From Chara braunii (taxonomy: Eukaryota > Streptophyta > Charophyceae > Charales > Characeae), in NCBI GenBank assembly GCA_003427395.1, contig BFEA01000007.1, forward strand, positions 7,900,662-7,931,213: a stretch of 30,552 nt of DNA, read 5' to 3'. The notes below the pieces were generated by a model. It saw only the letters and a list, made by a program, of their open reading frames with translations. It did no database searches and was not told the DNA's origin. Both the position numbers and the translations under genes were made by a program. Below, one piece after another: positions 9,226-18,138 of this stretch (its first letter is position 1; each line of letters begins with the position of its first letter).

Positions 9226-10568
9226 GGTTAACCACGTGTCTGGACAAGGAAGACGCTGGCGGTTGGCCTGTTGGCTCATGCGTTGCTGTGTCTTAGCCAT
9301 CTCGTCACGTGCCTTGACAAGTAACTCTTACATCCGACGCAAGAAATGAAGATGGTCGTCGCTCTCGACCGTTCGTGGAATGATTGTGTCCAACGGAGAA
9401 GTGACCGGCGAGCCATGCTCGAACTCGAAGGGGGACATCCCAATAGCCGAGTGGATGGACGAGTTGTATGCCAACTCAACATCCGGCAGCCGCTCAACCC
9501 AATCCTTTTGGTCAGGACGGATGAGAGTGCAAAGGAGAACTTGTGCGGTCTGATGTGCCCTCTTTGTTTGGCCATCGGTTTGGGGGTGGCGAGCCGAACT
9601 TGGCTTGAGAGATGAGCCCCATCTCTCGCCACCACCAACATGAGTGTCCAGGCCCTATCTTCCTACTTGGTGCTCGGCGCCCAGCCTACTATCTACACAG
9701 CTACTCTCTGCCTACTAATTGACGATGCAACTGTTGACGTCAGCAGCCTCCGAAGTACTTGAAGATGTCGCCCATGCAGACCATTGCCAATACCAGGTAT
9801 GTGCCCTCACATCATCATCATCATCATCATCCTTCTCTCTCTCTCTCCCTCGACTTACTCCCACGTCTTCCCTTTATACACCCGAAGACCACCCCTGTGC
9901 CTTGCCAACCAAAAATCCGACATGAACCGCATGTCACGGTCGCAGATGATTTCCTTGGGGTAACCCTTGGTTCGAATCCAACCGGCGTAAAGAACTTAGG
10001 CCAACTCCGATGACTTAGCATGATAACGGCAGGCAAAAACATGGCGAACTTGGTGAGTCGGTCGACCACCGTGAGAATCCCATCCACACCGGTCTTGTGC
10101 TTGGGGAACGACCTGATAATGTCCATGGCAATCGCTTCCCTTCGGCGCAAGGGGATCGGTAATGGTCGCAACTCGCCGTACGGACGATGGTTGCGGGATT
10201 TGCAGCGTCGGCAAACCTCGCATGACTCGCAATAGCGTGTGACGTCGCCGAGAAGGTCGGGCCACCAAAATCGCTCGCGAAGTCGACCATTCGTGCGATT
10301 GACTCGTTCAGTGGCGGGAGCATCATGCAACTCGCCAAGAAGCCGTGTACAGAAGTGAGAATCACTAGGTACGCAAAGAAGGTCCTTCCCCTGCGCGTGG
10401 ACAAGCAAATACCCCTCTTGGATCCGGTAGTGAGAAGGCGTCGGATTAGGAGAGGAGCAGTTCGTGTACTTGTCACGAAACTCGGGGTCGGCTTGGTAGC
10501 TGCGGATGAAGTTGTCGCGCAGGTCGTCGTCGATCTCGAAGGTCGAATAGACTGTGGTACAATGATCC
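9226..10568 (-). pseudogene. Element B integrase (broken, with insertion)
   Basis: On the minus strand the zinc-binding region begins GELHDAPATER and ends CESCEVCRRCKSR (about 10190-10300); the second His seen in C (AGHFG) is absent. AMDIIRSFP carries the first catalytic Asp and VDRLTKFAMFLP follows. The frame is lost near 10030. The rest is recognisable only across frames: the equivalent of the second Asp lies near 9920-9945 and that of NGQTE near 9570-9600. A foreign stretch of about 260 bp (9651-9910) splits the core between them. Comparison with C (23836-25354) makes the identity clear. Confidence 0.8.
9651..9910. other. Foreign stretch of about 260 bp in integrase of B
   Basis: C and B align on both sides (CATGAG...GTCCA before, AAAATCCGACATG after), but these bases have no counterpart in C. 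They include a (CAT)n run near 9811-9831 and a (CT)n run near 9833-9848. No terminal repeats or clear target duplication are seen. Short His-rich open frames come from the CAT run and are not genes. Confidence 0.6.
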
Positions 10569-12107
10569 GGACGTCGTGAAAGAGCATCCGCAAAACGGTT
10601 AGACTTCCCCGGAATGTGATCGGGAAAGAAGTCGAATCGGTTGATCAAAGCCATCCAACGGGCGATGGTGCTATTGATGGTGTCTTGGGTCTTGTAGAAG
10701 ACCAACGGACTATTGTCGGTTACCCATCGGAATTGACTTCGACCAAGGAGGAAATGCCGCCACCGTTTGAGCGTGTGGACGAAGGCTAGGAACTCCTTTT
10801 TGTGTGCATCATCAATGGAGTGCATGACGGGTACTTTCTTGCTGAAGTACTCGACCGGGTGCCGGTCCACGCCATCGTGTTGCTCGAGGATGGCACCAAT
10901 GCCATAGTCGGACGCATCTGTAGTGACGCGTGTTGGCAATAGCGGGTCGTATATGCGCAAGACCTCCGCAGATAATAGCGTGGCTTTGAGAGCGAAAAAT
11001 GATTTTCGCGCATCCTCTCTGAAGTCAAACGGCCGATCCTCGCATTGAAGCTTGGTCAAGTGGGCCGCAATCTTCGAGTATCCCTTGATAAAACGTTGGT
11101 AGTAGCCGGCAAGGCCAAGGAACAAACGAACATCCGTACCGTTCCGCGTCTCCGGCCACCCTTGGATGGCTTGAATCTTGTCCGACAAGGGACTGATGCC
11201 CTCCGGTGTGACAAAATGGCCCAAGTATTCCACAGCTCTTGCCGGACAAATTCGCATTTGTCGCGATTGGCTTTGTACTTGGCGTGGCGGAGCATCTCCA
11301 ACACTCGTCGAAGGTGCTCAAGATGATCCTCCAATGTCCGGCTATAGACGAGAATGTCGTCTAAGTAGACCAGCACGAACCGGTCCAACATCGCACGGAA
11401 CTCATTGGTCATTGTCGCTTGAAAGGTCACCGGGGCGTTTGTGAGGCCAAAAGGCATGACCACCCACTAAAAATGCCCATACCGGGCCTTGAACGTGGAT
11501 TTATAGCGATTGTTCGGCCGGATCGAAATCTGATGGTATCCCGACTTCAAATTCAACTTAGAGAAGTACTTTGCGCCGCCCAATCGCTCAAAAAGATCGT
11601 CGATACGAGGAAGAGGCCCCACATTCTTGACGGTTTGCACGTTGCGCTTGTGGTAGTCGATGCACAATCGTAGATCCTTGTTCATCTTCCGTACGAAGAG
11701 AACTGGAGCTCCATATGGAGAGCTACTAGGGCGGATCCAGCCCTTGTCCAACAAGTCATCGAGTTGTGCACGGAGGACCGTAAGCTCCTCCTCACTCATG
11801 CGATAAATGCAACCTTTCGGTGGCACGGGACCAGCCTCCAGAATGATCTCGTGAGAGATCCGCCGATCCGGCACCACACCGATAGGAGACTCGAAGATGT
11901 CGGTGAACTCGTCAAGCAACCGCACCACACGGGGGTCCGAAGACAAGGCCGTGGGTGACGAGTCGGCTACTGCGACGGTCCGTAGGAAACATAGGCCTAC
12001 ATCGCCGGGCTGCTCGTAAGCACAAGTAGCCCGGAACGACTTGGCCGTCACCACTTGGCAGTACACGACACTTCGGCGCCGAAGGCGTCCCGAGAGGTAA
12101 GAATCCG
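10569..12107 (-). pseudogene. Element B reverse transcriptase and RNase H (decayed)
   Basis: On the minus strand the blocks are KGWIRPSSSPYGAPVLFV, LCIDYHKRNVQT, motif A FSKLNLKSGYHQ, MPFGLTNAPVTFQ, motif C VYLDDILVYS, FLGLAGYYQRFI, then RNase H with TTDASDYGIGAIL, HKKEFLAFV, VTDNSPL and ADALSRR. Motif A has Asn (codon 11551-11553) where C and A have the catalytic Asp, so the enzyme would be inactive even if translated. TAG at 11467-11469 replaces the Glu of C (GHFEW) without changing frame. A frameshift near 11240 separates RT from RNase H. Confidence 0.9.
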
Positions 12108-12755
12108 TCAGTGGAAGTTGACCGTGTGATCCGCACTTGCAAGCCAAGGCATCCCCAAAATGATATCAAAGTCCGTGTCCAAAATGTCGAACGTCACCGG
12201 TTCGCATGCATGAGGTGCAAAATACACCAGTACGACCTCGATGTAATGGTCGATAAGTTGTTCCATCCTTCCATCCGCCAACTTGATCGCCGTCGGGTTT
12301 GCCTTCCTCTGAACTTGTGCGCCAAGGCCAGCCCTTTGCATAAAGGCTTGGCTCATGAAACTGCTAGACGCGCCGCTATCCTGCAAAGCGTTGCGGCACG
12401 CTTGCCCAACTGGGATGCGGACATAGAGGAGCGGTGCGTTGTTGTCATCGTACCGCTGTTTGTGAAACTCGCAGGCCACCTTGGTAACATACGCAAGGAT
12501 GTCCCCCACCGCGACTTCGTCATCCGTCGGCGAAATTGGTGGTGCATAGAAGGATAAGTACGTATGAAGATGAGCAGATAATGTTGCGCATTGCGGTCCC
12601 GGCAAGCGACCCGTGGTTGGGAGAGGAAGCCATGCGAAATCCTCGAACGTAAGCGGGTCCAATAACTCTATGTTGAACTCGCGCGCCGGATCCCGTGAAG
12701 AACCACTTGAAGGCGATAAGTTGTCTCTGCCGGACGAGGAAGATGCCGCACACAC
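12108..12755 (-). pseudogene. Element B retropepsin-like protease (decayed)
   Basis: The minus-strand frame reads DPLTFEDFAW, then LLYVRIPVGQACRNALQDSGASSSF with the catalytic DSG, and later FDILDTDFDIILGMPWL, the typical end block of Gypsy proteases. Gln sits before DSG where Ile is usual. The frame ends at TGA 12108-12110; the Pol sequence continues in another frame from about 12090 downward, so a stop plus an indel separate protease from RT. C has the same protein at 26990-27580. Confidence 0.82.
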
Positions 12756-12903
12756 GCCTTGTCCTTGAGCATGAGTAGCCAGCGTAGGAACGAGCCGGGC
12801 AGCATATCGACTTCCGCATGCGCCTCGGAACGAAGGGCGGTCGCCCGCGTAGCAACCGGTTTCGAAGGCATCGAGAGTGTCGTTGACTCACTCCCGGTGG
12901 TGC

Positions 12904-14328
12904 TCAGTTTTCCGACTGTTTGCCCTTGCCTCTCAAAGGGCAGCCCACTGTGTTGTGGCAATTACTGTTACACCACAGACAATAGCGGAACCTCGTGCGT
13001 AGCTTGTACACACGTTCGGAGAGACCGTAGTGGGACCATGGGGTTGGAGCTGCTGCTCCGGGCCCGGGGATAGATGCGGTGTTTTTCTTCGTCTTGCCGC
13101 GTCCCCGGCCTTTGCCGGGGTGGCCACCATCCCGGGCGGCTGCGAGCATGTCCCCTTCATTGGCAGAACACGGCCTCGCTAGAAGGGTCGGTTGGAGTTG
13201 TCGCTGCGACCACAACCACTTTCGGCCGATGCTGATCTCTGCTCCGGCCTGTCGCAGTCGAATGGTGGAGGTTCCTAGCCTCCTTGTTCGTGACAATGAT
13301 CTGTGCGACCTTGTCAAAAAGCTCGGCCGCCGTTGTCTGGGTGTCCTCGACGAGAGTCAAGGCGTTGCCAAACGCCGGACACGACCTCGTGATGAAGTAG
13401 TGTTTGACGGCCTTGAAGCCCATCTGAATGTCTGGGACGGATGTCAAGCGTTGGTACTCGACAATCTAGTCGACACTCGGCAGCGTGCATTGTTCGAAGG
13501 TAAGTAATTTGTTCATTGCCTTGATCTTCGGCGACTCTACTTGGAACTGCTTATGCCACGCTGCCTTTAGATCATCCTAGCTGTGGTGTACGAGTCAGCA
13601 GCTACCACCCCGTACTTGAACAACTTGGCACGCGCCCCCCGACCGCAGACGTGATGTAGCTGCAACTTGAGTTCGAACTTGCGGAACCACGAAATCGGGT
13701 CCGTCTTCGTCGAATCGCAGAAGATCTCCTGATCATCGAACCGTGGAGTCGTCTTGCGTGGTGCCGAACTCGGGTTGGCGGCGGCAGCACAGATCCGCTG
13801 TTCCAATTGTTTCGTGGCGGTTTGTTGTAGCTGTGTGTCGTCCTTGAGGGCTCCGACGTCGATCTCCGACAGGTCGTTGCTCCAGCTGCTGGAGGCGGCT
13901 GTTGAGTTGAGCTAACACCTGGTCGTGCGTCTGATCCGTGTCGTCGAGGCTGTGGATGTCCTCCTGCTGTGCAATGCATGTTGCCAAAAGATCCATGAAA
14001 TGGGAGTGGAGTAGAGCGATCTTGCTTTCACTCTCTTCCATCTTACCATTCTTGGCCTCGGCTCGCCAGTCCGCTGCCATTGTGAGCAAGCTCGCTCTCT
14101 GTCGAATATCTTCTCGCGTCGTTGATTTCGTTCTTCATCGGCCGCCTTTGCTGCTGCCTCGTCTTGCTGGCGCTGTTGTTCGATTGCCAACAGATGTGCC
14201 TCCTCGGCATCCTCTGCCTTCTTCTTCTCTGCGGCTGCTACGTCATCCGCCCGTTTCTTGGCTTCGGTAAACAAAGCCGTCATCCGAGCCTGATAGGCCT
14301 CTGCCGTTTCCCTCGACTTCTGATCCAT
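12904..14328 (-). pseudogene. gag: Element B gag (decayed)
   Basis: Gag starts at ATG 14326-14328 on the minus strand. The first about 80 residues are a charged Ala/Glu/Gln-rich segment, probably coiled coil, as in C. Then come fragments with FDDQEIF and WFRKFELKLQL (capsid-like, about 13620-13740), FGNALTLVEDTQ (about 13370) and a CCHC knuckle CLWCNSNCHNTVGC near 12950-12990, fitting C-X2-C-X4-H-X4-C. The reading frame changes at least four times (near 14085, 13830, 13570 and 13300) and a TAG lies at 13466-13468. Each piece matches the corresponding part of the gag of C. Confidence 0.8.
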
Positions 14329-14374
14329 GCCGGCTGTTTATAAGCGCGTGAGCATCGACCAGGCCGGAGGACTG

Positions 14375-14492
14375 CTGACGTGGCACTCCCTGCTGCTGCC
14401 GTGGCACTGCTGTGGGCTGATGTGTCCTGCTGACGTGGCCTGCTGACGTGGTCTGCTGACATGGCCTGCTGACATGGCCTGCTGACGTGGCA
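14375..14492 (+). repeat. Minisatellite with TGACGTGG words upstream of gag in B
   Basis: About eight tandem or near-tandem copies of CTGCTGACGTGGCAC-like words (about 10-16 bp) lie just before the gag ATG in element sense. Variants include CTGACATGGC and CTGACGTGGTC. Element C has a longer array at the same place. Confidence 0.8.
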
Positions 14493-15237
14493 ACTTACCA
14501 ATGCCGCCGCAGGGGGTACCCGGAGACAGATAGAGAAGATAAGACCAGAGGGGGCAACAGCATAGGTGGGGAGGGTTGGGTGGAATAGATCGCCCAGATA
14601 AGGAGCCACTAATCAAAAAAAGAAAAGTTTGAACTTTTGCAGAGAAAAAAATTGCGAGAAAAAAATCCCGAGTTTTGCAAGTTCAGTAGGTCTCCCAATC
14701 TCCCTTGAAGTGCGAAATTGTTAACGAGAAAAAAATTTCGAACTTTCCGACTGCCAATGATTATCAGATAGTGAAAATCATCCGAAATAAAATAAAAAAT
14801 ATTTGGAATTACTTAGATGAGCGTACGTGCAGTTTGGAAAATGGTAACTGCAAGAGGGATTTCCCGAACCATTTTCGAAAAAACGAATTTCAGAAAAAAT
14901 ATTCTGGAAATCCAAATAACAGGAAATTGCAAAAGGAAATCGAAATTTCGAAAAAACAGATATTCGGATTTCCAACGACGAAATTTCGAATTTTCAGAAG
15001 AAAAACGAAAATGGAAATTTCAGGTGTTCCGCTATTGCGATTTTCCACAACAGAAATAGCGGGAAAACAAAATCCAAGAAAAGAAAAAGATTTCGATTTT
15101 CGGCAGTGAGGTCAAAATCGTGATTTTGGGTGCTAATTAGTGTGCTGTAATCAATCAATCAATCAATCAATGAAGACTAATCAACTAATTAGTCCCCGCA
15201 CACGTGTCAGATCAGGTTGTCCTGATTCACGTGCGGT
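14493..15237 (-). other. A/T-rich leader of element B (no gene seen)
   Basis: This is the stretch between PBS and gag. Most of it (14610-15120) is A/T-rich with GAAAAAAATT, TTTCGAA and TTTTCAG words and resembles the leader of C in composition and word use. A (CAAT)n run lies at about 15149-15172. Open frames here, including one of 134 codons on the plus strand, are low-complexity Lys/Asn/Phe products of the A/T bias and are not called as genes. Confidence 0.65.
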
Positions 15238-15249
15238 GTTCCGATACCA
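15238..15249 (-). other. Primer binding site of element B (initiator tRNA-Met type)
   Basis: On the minus strand TGGTATCGGAAC lies two bases after the CA end of the 5' LTR. It differs by two bases from TGGTATCAGAGC, the word complementary to the 3' end of plant initiator tRNA-Met. It would prime minus-strand synthesis. Confidence 0.8.
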
Positions 15250-16135
15250 ACTGTTACATGCCCAGTTGGGCGATGTTCATATATAGCCAAGGATCCGCAA
15301 TGTGATGAAAAGAACTGAATGGACAATGCAGTGCTAGTGGAATCTCAACAAGCAGTGTACATCCTGATACATACAAAAATGGTGCTTTGTAGCGCAGTGG
15401 AAGACTTAGATATAAGTCCTGACCTGACCGGGACTGACCTCCCTCACGTAGTACAAAACAGCGTAGCGGAATGCTAGAATACCAATGACTAGCCCAACCA
15501 ATGTCGCAACGCAGACCAAACACACATCATCCTCATCACAAGGTGTGAAGGGGCCTGGCGCTACACACAGGAAGAATGCGCCAGGTCCAGATCATGCACA
15601 GACGAAGAGGAGGGAATCAGACGAAGAAGGGGGGGGAGATGGGAATGTCGTCAACACCAAGTCTTCGTTACAAGTCCCAGATAATCCCTCGTCAAAATGT
15701 CTGAAGCCCAATGTCGAGTCTGGATCCAAATGTCACCTCTCGTAGTCTGCTGATCCAGTCAAGTCAGGTAGCAAGAGGGAGATGGTGGACTGAGAAGAGG
15801 AAGACGAAGAACTCTCCCTCTCTCTCATGTGCCAGGTACTAACCTGTGAAGATGGAGCTGTGCTGCAGGTACCTCGAAGACGAAGCTGGAGCTATGGCGC
15901 TGCAGGTAAGTCTCTCTGGCCTCCGCCCAATCTCTCTCTCTCTCTCTCTCCAGTACTACTCTAGCTCCTACTAGCACCCAGCACTGAAGACTACTGCTAA
16001 CGCTACTACTACTACTGCAGCCCTCCTCAAGAGTGCTGCTGCCGAATCCTGAAGACTACCTCCTGCCTCCTGAACTGCACGTGAAGTGCCCGGGAAGCCC
16101 CTATGAACTACCCGCAGCCTGCAGGGCGGGCCAGT

Positions 16136-16142
16136 CTTATAC
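16136..16142 (-). promoter_or_regulatory. TATA-like box, inner copy, 5' LTR of B
   Basis: On the minus strand the word is GTATAAG in CACTGTATAAGACTGG. The left LTR has the stronger ACTATATAAG at about 8121-8130. A second copy lies in the other duplicate unit at 16274-16280. Promoter function is inferred from the word and its place in the LTR. Confidence 0.4.
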
Positions 16143-16273
16143 AGTGCTGGCCCGTCCAGGAGGCTGCTCTTGCCAATGCCAAAACGTGCCAGACCCTGGC
16201 GTTGAAGCTCAAACAAGGGTTGTCTTGAAAACAGGCCCAAAATGGCCTGTGCTAAGACCCTGGTTGGGCCAGT

Positions 16274-16280
16274 CTTATAC
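16274..16280 (-). promoter_or_regulatory. TATA-like box, outer copy, 5' LTR of B
   Basis: This is the same GTATAAG word 138 bp further upstream in element sense, created by the tandem duplication. Confidence 0.35.
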
Positions 16281-16610
16281 AGTGGTGGCCCATCCAGGAG
16301 GCTGCTCTTGCCAATGCCAAAATGTGCCAGACCCTGGCGTTGAAGCTCAAACAAGGGTTGTCGTGAAAACAGGCCCAAAATGGCCTGTGCTAAAACCCTG
16401 GTCTGGTGCCTAAGTTTCAGGGCAGGTCGATCTTATGAGGGCCTGAAAATGGCCCTCCGTTTCAGGCTGAAAAGACTCAGGGCCTGGAGGGCCCTGTTTT
16501 AAGCTGAAACGACACAGGGCCTGTAGGCCCTTGTTTTCAGGCTTTCAGGCTGAAAACGACACGGGCCTGAAAATGGCCCGTGCAGCCTGTTGCAGGCGCA
16601 GCATGTAACA

Positions 16611-16615
16611 GTAGT
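16611..16615. repeat. Target-site duplication of element B, right copy
   Basis: GTAGT directly follows the GCATGTAACA end of the right LTR and matches 7253-7257. Confidence 0.8.
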
Positions 16616-17014
16616 ACTTATGGGCAATCACCAATTGGTGGATCCCTGGTGTCACTCGCAGGCTTGAACCACATGTCAACGATCTTTGTGGCCACGCACC
16701 CACCACACTTATCCCATTTGCCTAAGATTCCACCACAAGCACAGAACAAATTGTATAACTGTCAACTGACAAATAACAATTGAAATTTGAAACATTAACA
16801 CGCGTAGAGCCCTGATTATTGATTGCATGCAGAAGTGTCACCCAACAAACACCATGGAGATTTTCCATTGGCAGCATAAGGTCGAGAATTGAGGTCATGA
16901 ATGAGGTCAAGATTTGGAGCAGGGTCACAAACAGAGCACAATCCACAGCTGGCTGCCAAAATGATATTAGCACGTGCAGCTTCAATTACATAGAGATGAT
17001 AGAGTACAACGCAC
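16616..17014 (-). other. Probable host intron sequence
   Basis: On the minus strand this follows a good splice donor (CAG then GTGCGT) at the end of the exon at 17015-17134. It matches none of the four elements here, is of mixed composition and shows no convincing exon; short open frames on both strands lack motifs. Element B is inserted at its far end, so the intron probably continues beyond B. Confidence 0.5.
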
Positions 17015-17134
17015 CTGTCGAAGCTTCTTGATCTCACTTCTTGCCTCCTTGCATCGCCAGGCACCTTGGAAGACTATACATGACCTCAACAGCTCATCAT
17101 AGCTCCTGAATGCAACATAGCTGCGCCACTTCGA
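17015..17134 (-). CDS. Host exon encoding an IQ motif, myosin-like (partial gene)
   Basis: On the minus strand AAACAG (acceptor) precedes and GTGCGT (donor) follows a 120-bp open stretch of exactly 40 codons, so the exon is in phase 0 at both ends as read. Residues 22-35 read FQGAWRCKEARSEI, which fits the calmodulin-binding IQ consensus [IFLV]QxxxRxxxxRxx[hydrophobic] at every key position. WRSYVAFRSYDEL before it looks like the second half of a preceding IQ motif. Paired IQ motifs followed by EIKKLRQ resemble the neck of plant class XI/VIII myosins (WRGKVARRELRKLK type). IQ motifs in the neck bind calmodulin-like light chains. Other IQ proteins (IQD, CAMTA) remain possible. No other exon is found in the window; neighbouring exons may lie beyond the retrotransposons. 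Confidence 0.5.
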
Positions 17135-17196
17135 CTGTTTCCCCCACACAAACAGCAAACACATCAGAGGCACACATTTGCTCATATTAACAGAAG
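17135..17196 (-). other. Host sequence upstream of the exon
   Basis: On the minus strand this short stretch is T/G-rich (GTGTTTGCTGTTTGTG) and ends in the acceptor AAACAG, as expected for an intron 3' end. It is cut off by the LTR end of element D at 17197. AGAAG at 17192-17196 is the candidate target-site copy for D. Confidence 0.45.
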
Positions 17197-18125
17197 TGCA
17201 ATCAGACTCACTTTCATTCACACTTTACATGCATGCAAACAGTAGTGCAGCAAACTGGCGACATGTGCCCACTCAGTACTCAGAGATATGGCAACCCCGA
17301 TCCAGTTCGCTTCCAATGGCTATGGCGATATAGCGCCCATACAACTCTCTGTTCGCATACAGTGGATCACCCTGGATATCCCACACGCGTCTCTCTGACC
17401 ACTCACACACACACACACTGAACGCTAACTACAGCTATGGCGGCTATGGCCGCCCCTACCCTATCACGATGGCTACACTTCGTCTCTCTTGCCCACTTCG
17501 TCTTCGGGCTCACTGCAGACCTCCTTGCACAAGTCGCTGTGGCAGCGCTTCCGCATGGCTCACGCAGGAATGAATGAATGGCTGGGCGCTGCCTCTTGAT
17601 GTATACTTCTGCAGCTCGTTGGTCTGGCCCTTTCCCAGGCCCGAAGTGCACACAGTCCCATGCGGTACTCGCTTGACTGGGACAGGTCTGCCTAGGACTG
17701 GGACAGCTGACTCAGCACGGGCAGACTCCACCACTTGCCTCACCACTTGCCCACTTGCCTCAGTCTAAACGTGGGCAACTTCGAAAGGCCACTACTGGGA
17801 CCTTCCGGAAGGCCGTAGACTTGGCCTTTCGTGACTGTAGCAGCTACGACTTTGACCCTTCTGGACTGTAGCAGCTACGACTTTGACCCTTATGGACTGT
17901 AGAAGCTACGACTTCTAGACCTGACTAAGACTCCTACTCGACAGGTCTACAGATCGAACCCCTGCTACCTATAGACCCTACGACAACCTACCAACTGTTA
18001 CAAATACACAGGTCGCGGGTTCAACTCTAGGGGTCGACACAGACACTGTACACAGGTAAAGTGGGAACTAGGGATCAAGCCCCGGGATCTGCACCAGCTA
18101 CTGCGAATTGGTGAATACCGTTTCA
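17197..18125 (-). repeat. 3' LTR of element D
   Basis: On the minus strand it runs from TGAAACGGTATTCACC to GATTGCA, matching 6354-7209 over its length with substitutions and indels. It carries a (CA)n run at 17405-17418 and an extra block of 31-bp repeats. Confidence 0.8.
17832..17922 (+). repeat. 31-bp tandem repeat in LTR of D
   Basis: GACTGTAGCAGCTACGACTT starts at 17832 and 17863, and a variant (GACTGTAGAAGCTACGACTT) at 17894. The LTR of A has a single related stretch, so the triplication arose in the lineage of D. Confidence 0.8.
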
Positions 18126-18138
18126 CTCCCGCCGGCCT
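18126..18138 (-). other. Polypurine tract of element D
   Basis: On the minus strand AGGCCGGCGGGAG precedes the LTR start TGAAACGG, as in A (AGGACGGCGGGAG). Confidence 0.5.

Larger units (their letters stand above)
16128..16403 (-). repeat. 138-bp tandem duplication in 5' LTR of B
   Basis: Units 16128-16265 and 16266-16403 both start with GGGCCAGTCTTATACAGT and both run through GTTGAAGCTCAAACAAGG. The left LTR has one unit (about 8113-8255). The units differ by several substitutions. Confidence 0.88.
7258..16610 (-). mobile_element. Element B: complete but inactive Ty3/Gypsy LTR retrotransposon
   Basis: Two long direct repeats (7258-8504 and 15252-16610) flank gag and pol read on the minus strand, so the right copy is the 5' LTR. 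A primer binding site follows the 5' LTR (15238-15249), a polypurine tract precedes the 3' LTR (8505-8517), and 5-bp target duplications flank the whole. Order on the minus strand is LTR, PBS, A/T-rich leader, minisatellite, gag, protease, RT, RNase H, integrase, chromodomain-like tail, PPT, LTR. Many frameshifts, stops and two inserts in or beside integrase show it is dead. It is related to element C through gag, pol, leader plan and LTR ends. Confidence 0.93.
15252..16610 (-). repeat. 5' LTR of element B (right copy)
   Basis: The repeat begins TGTTACATGC and ends GCATGTAACA, a perfect 10-bp inverted terminal repeat. It matches the left LTR throughout and is longer mainly because of a 138-bp tandem duplication (16128-16403). 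A (CT)n run lies near 15930-15950. A plus-strand open frame at 15485-15745 has a shorter counterpart in the left LTR, but both copies come from one template, so this is not evidence for a gene. Confidence 0.92.

Noticed and set aside
9759-10013. His-rich frame near 9810-9830
   Set aside because: Translation of a (CAT)n microsatellite inside a foreign stretch.
14705-15109. 134-codon plus-strand frame
   Set aside because: Composed of Lys, Asn, Phe and Ile from A/T-rich leader sequence, antisense to B, and without motifs.
16722-16985. Possible further exon in the host island
   Set aside because: The frame has no IQ, coiled-coil or other myosin tail feature and lacks a good splice acceptor; treated as intron.
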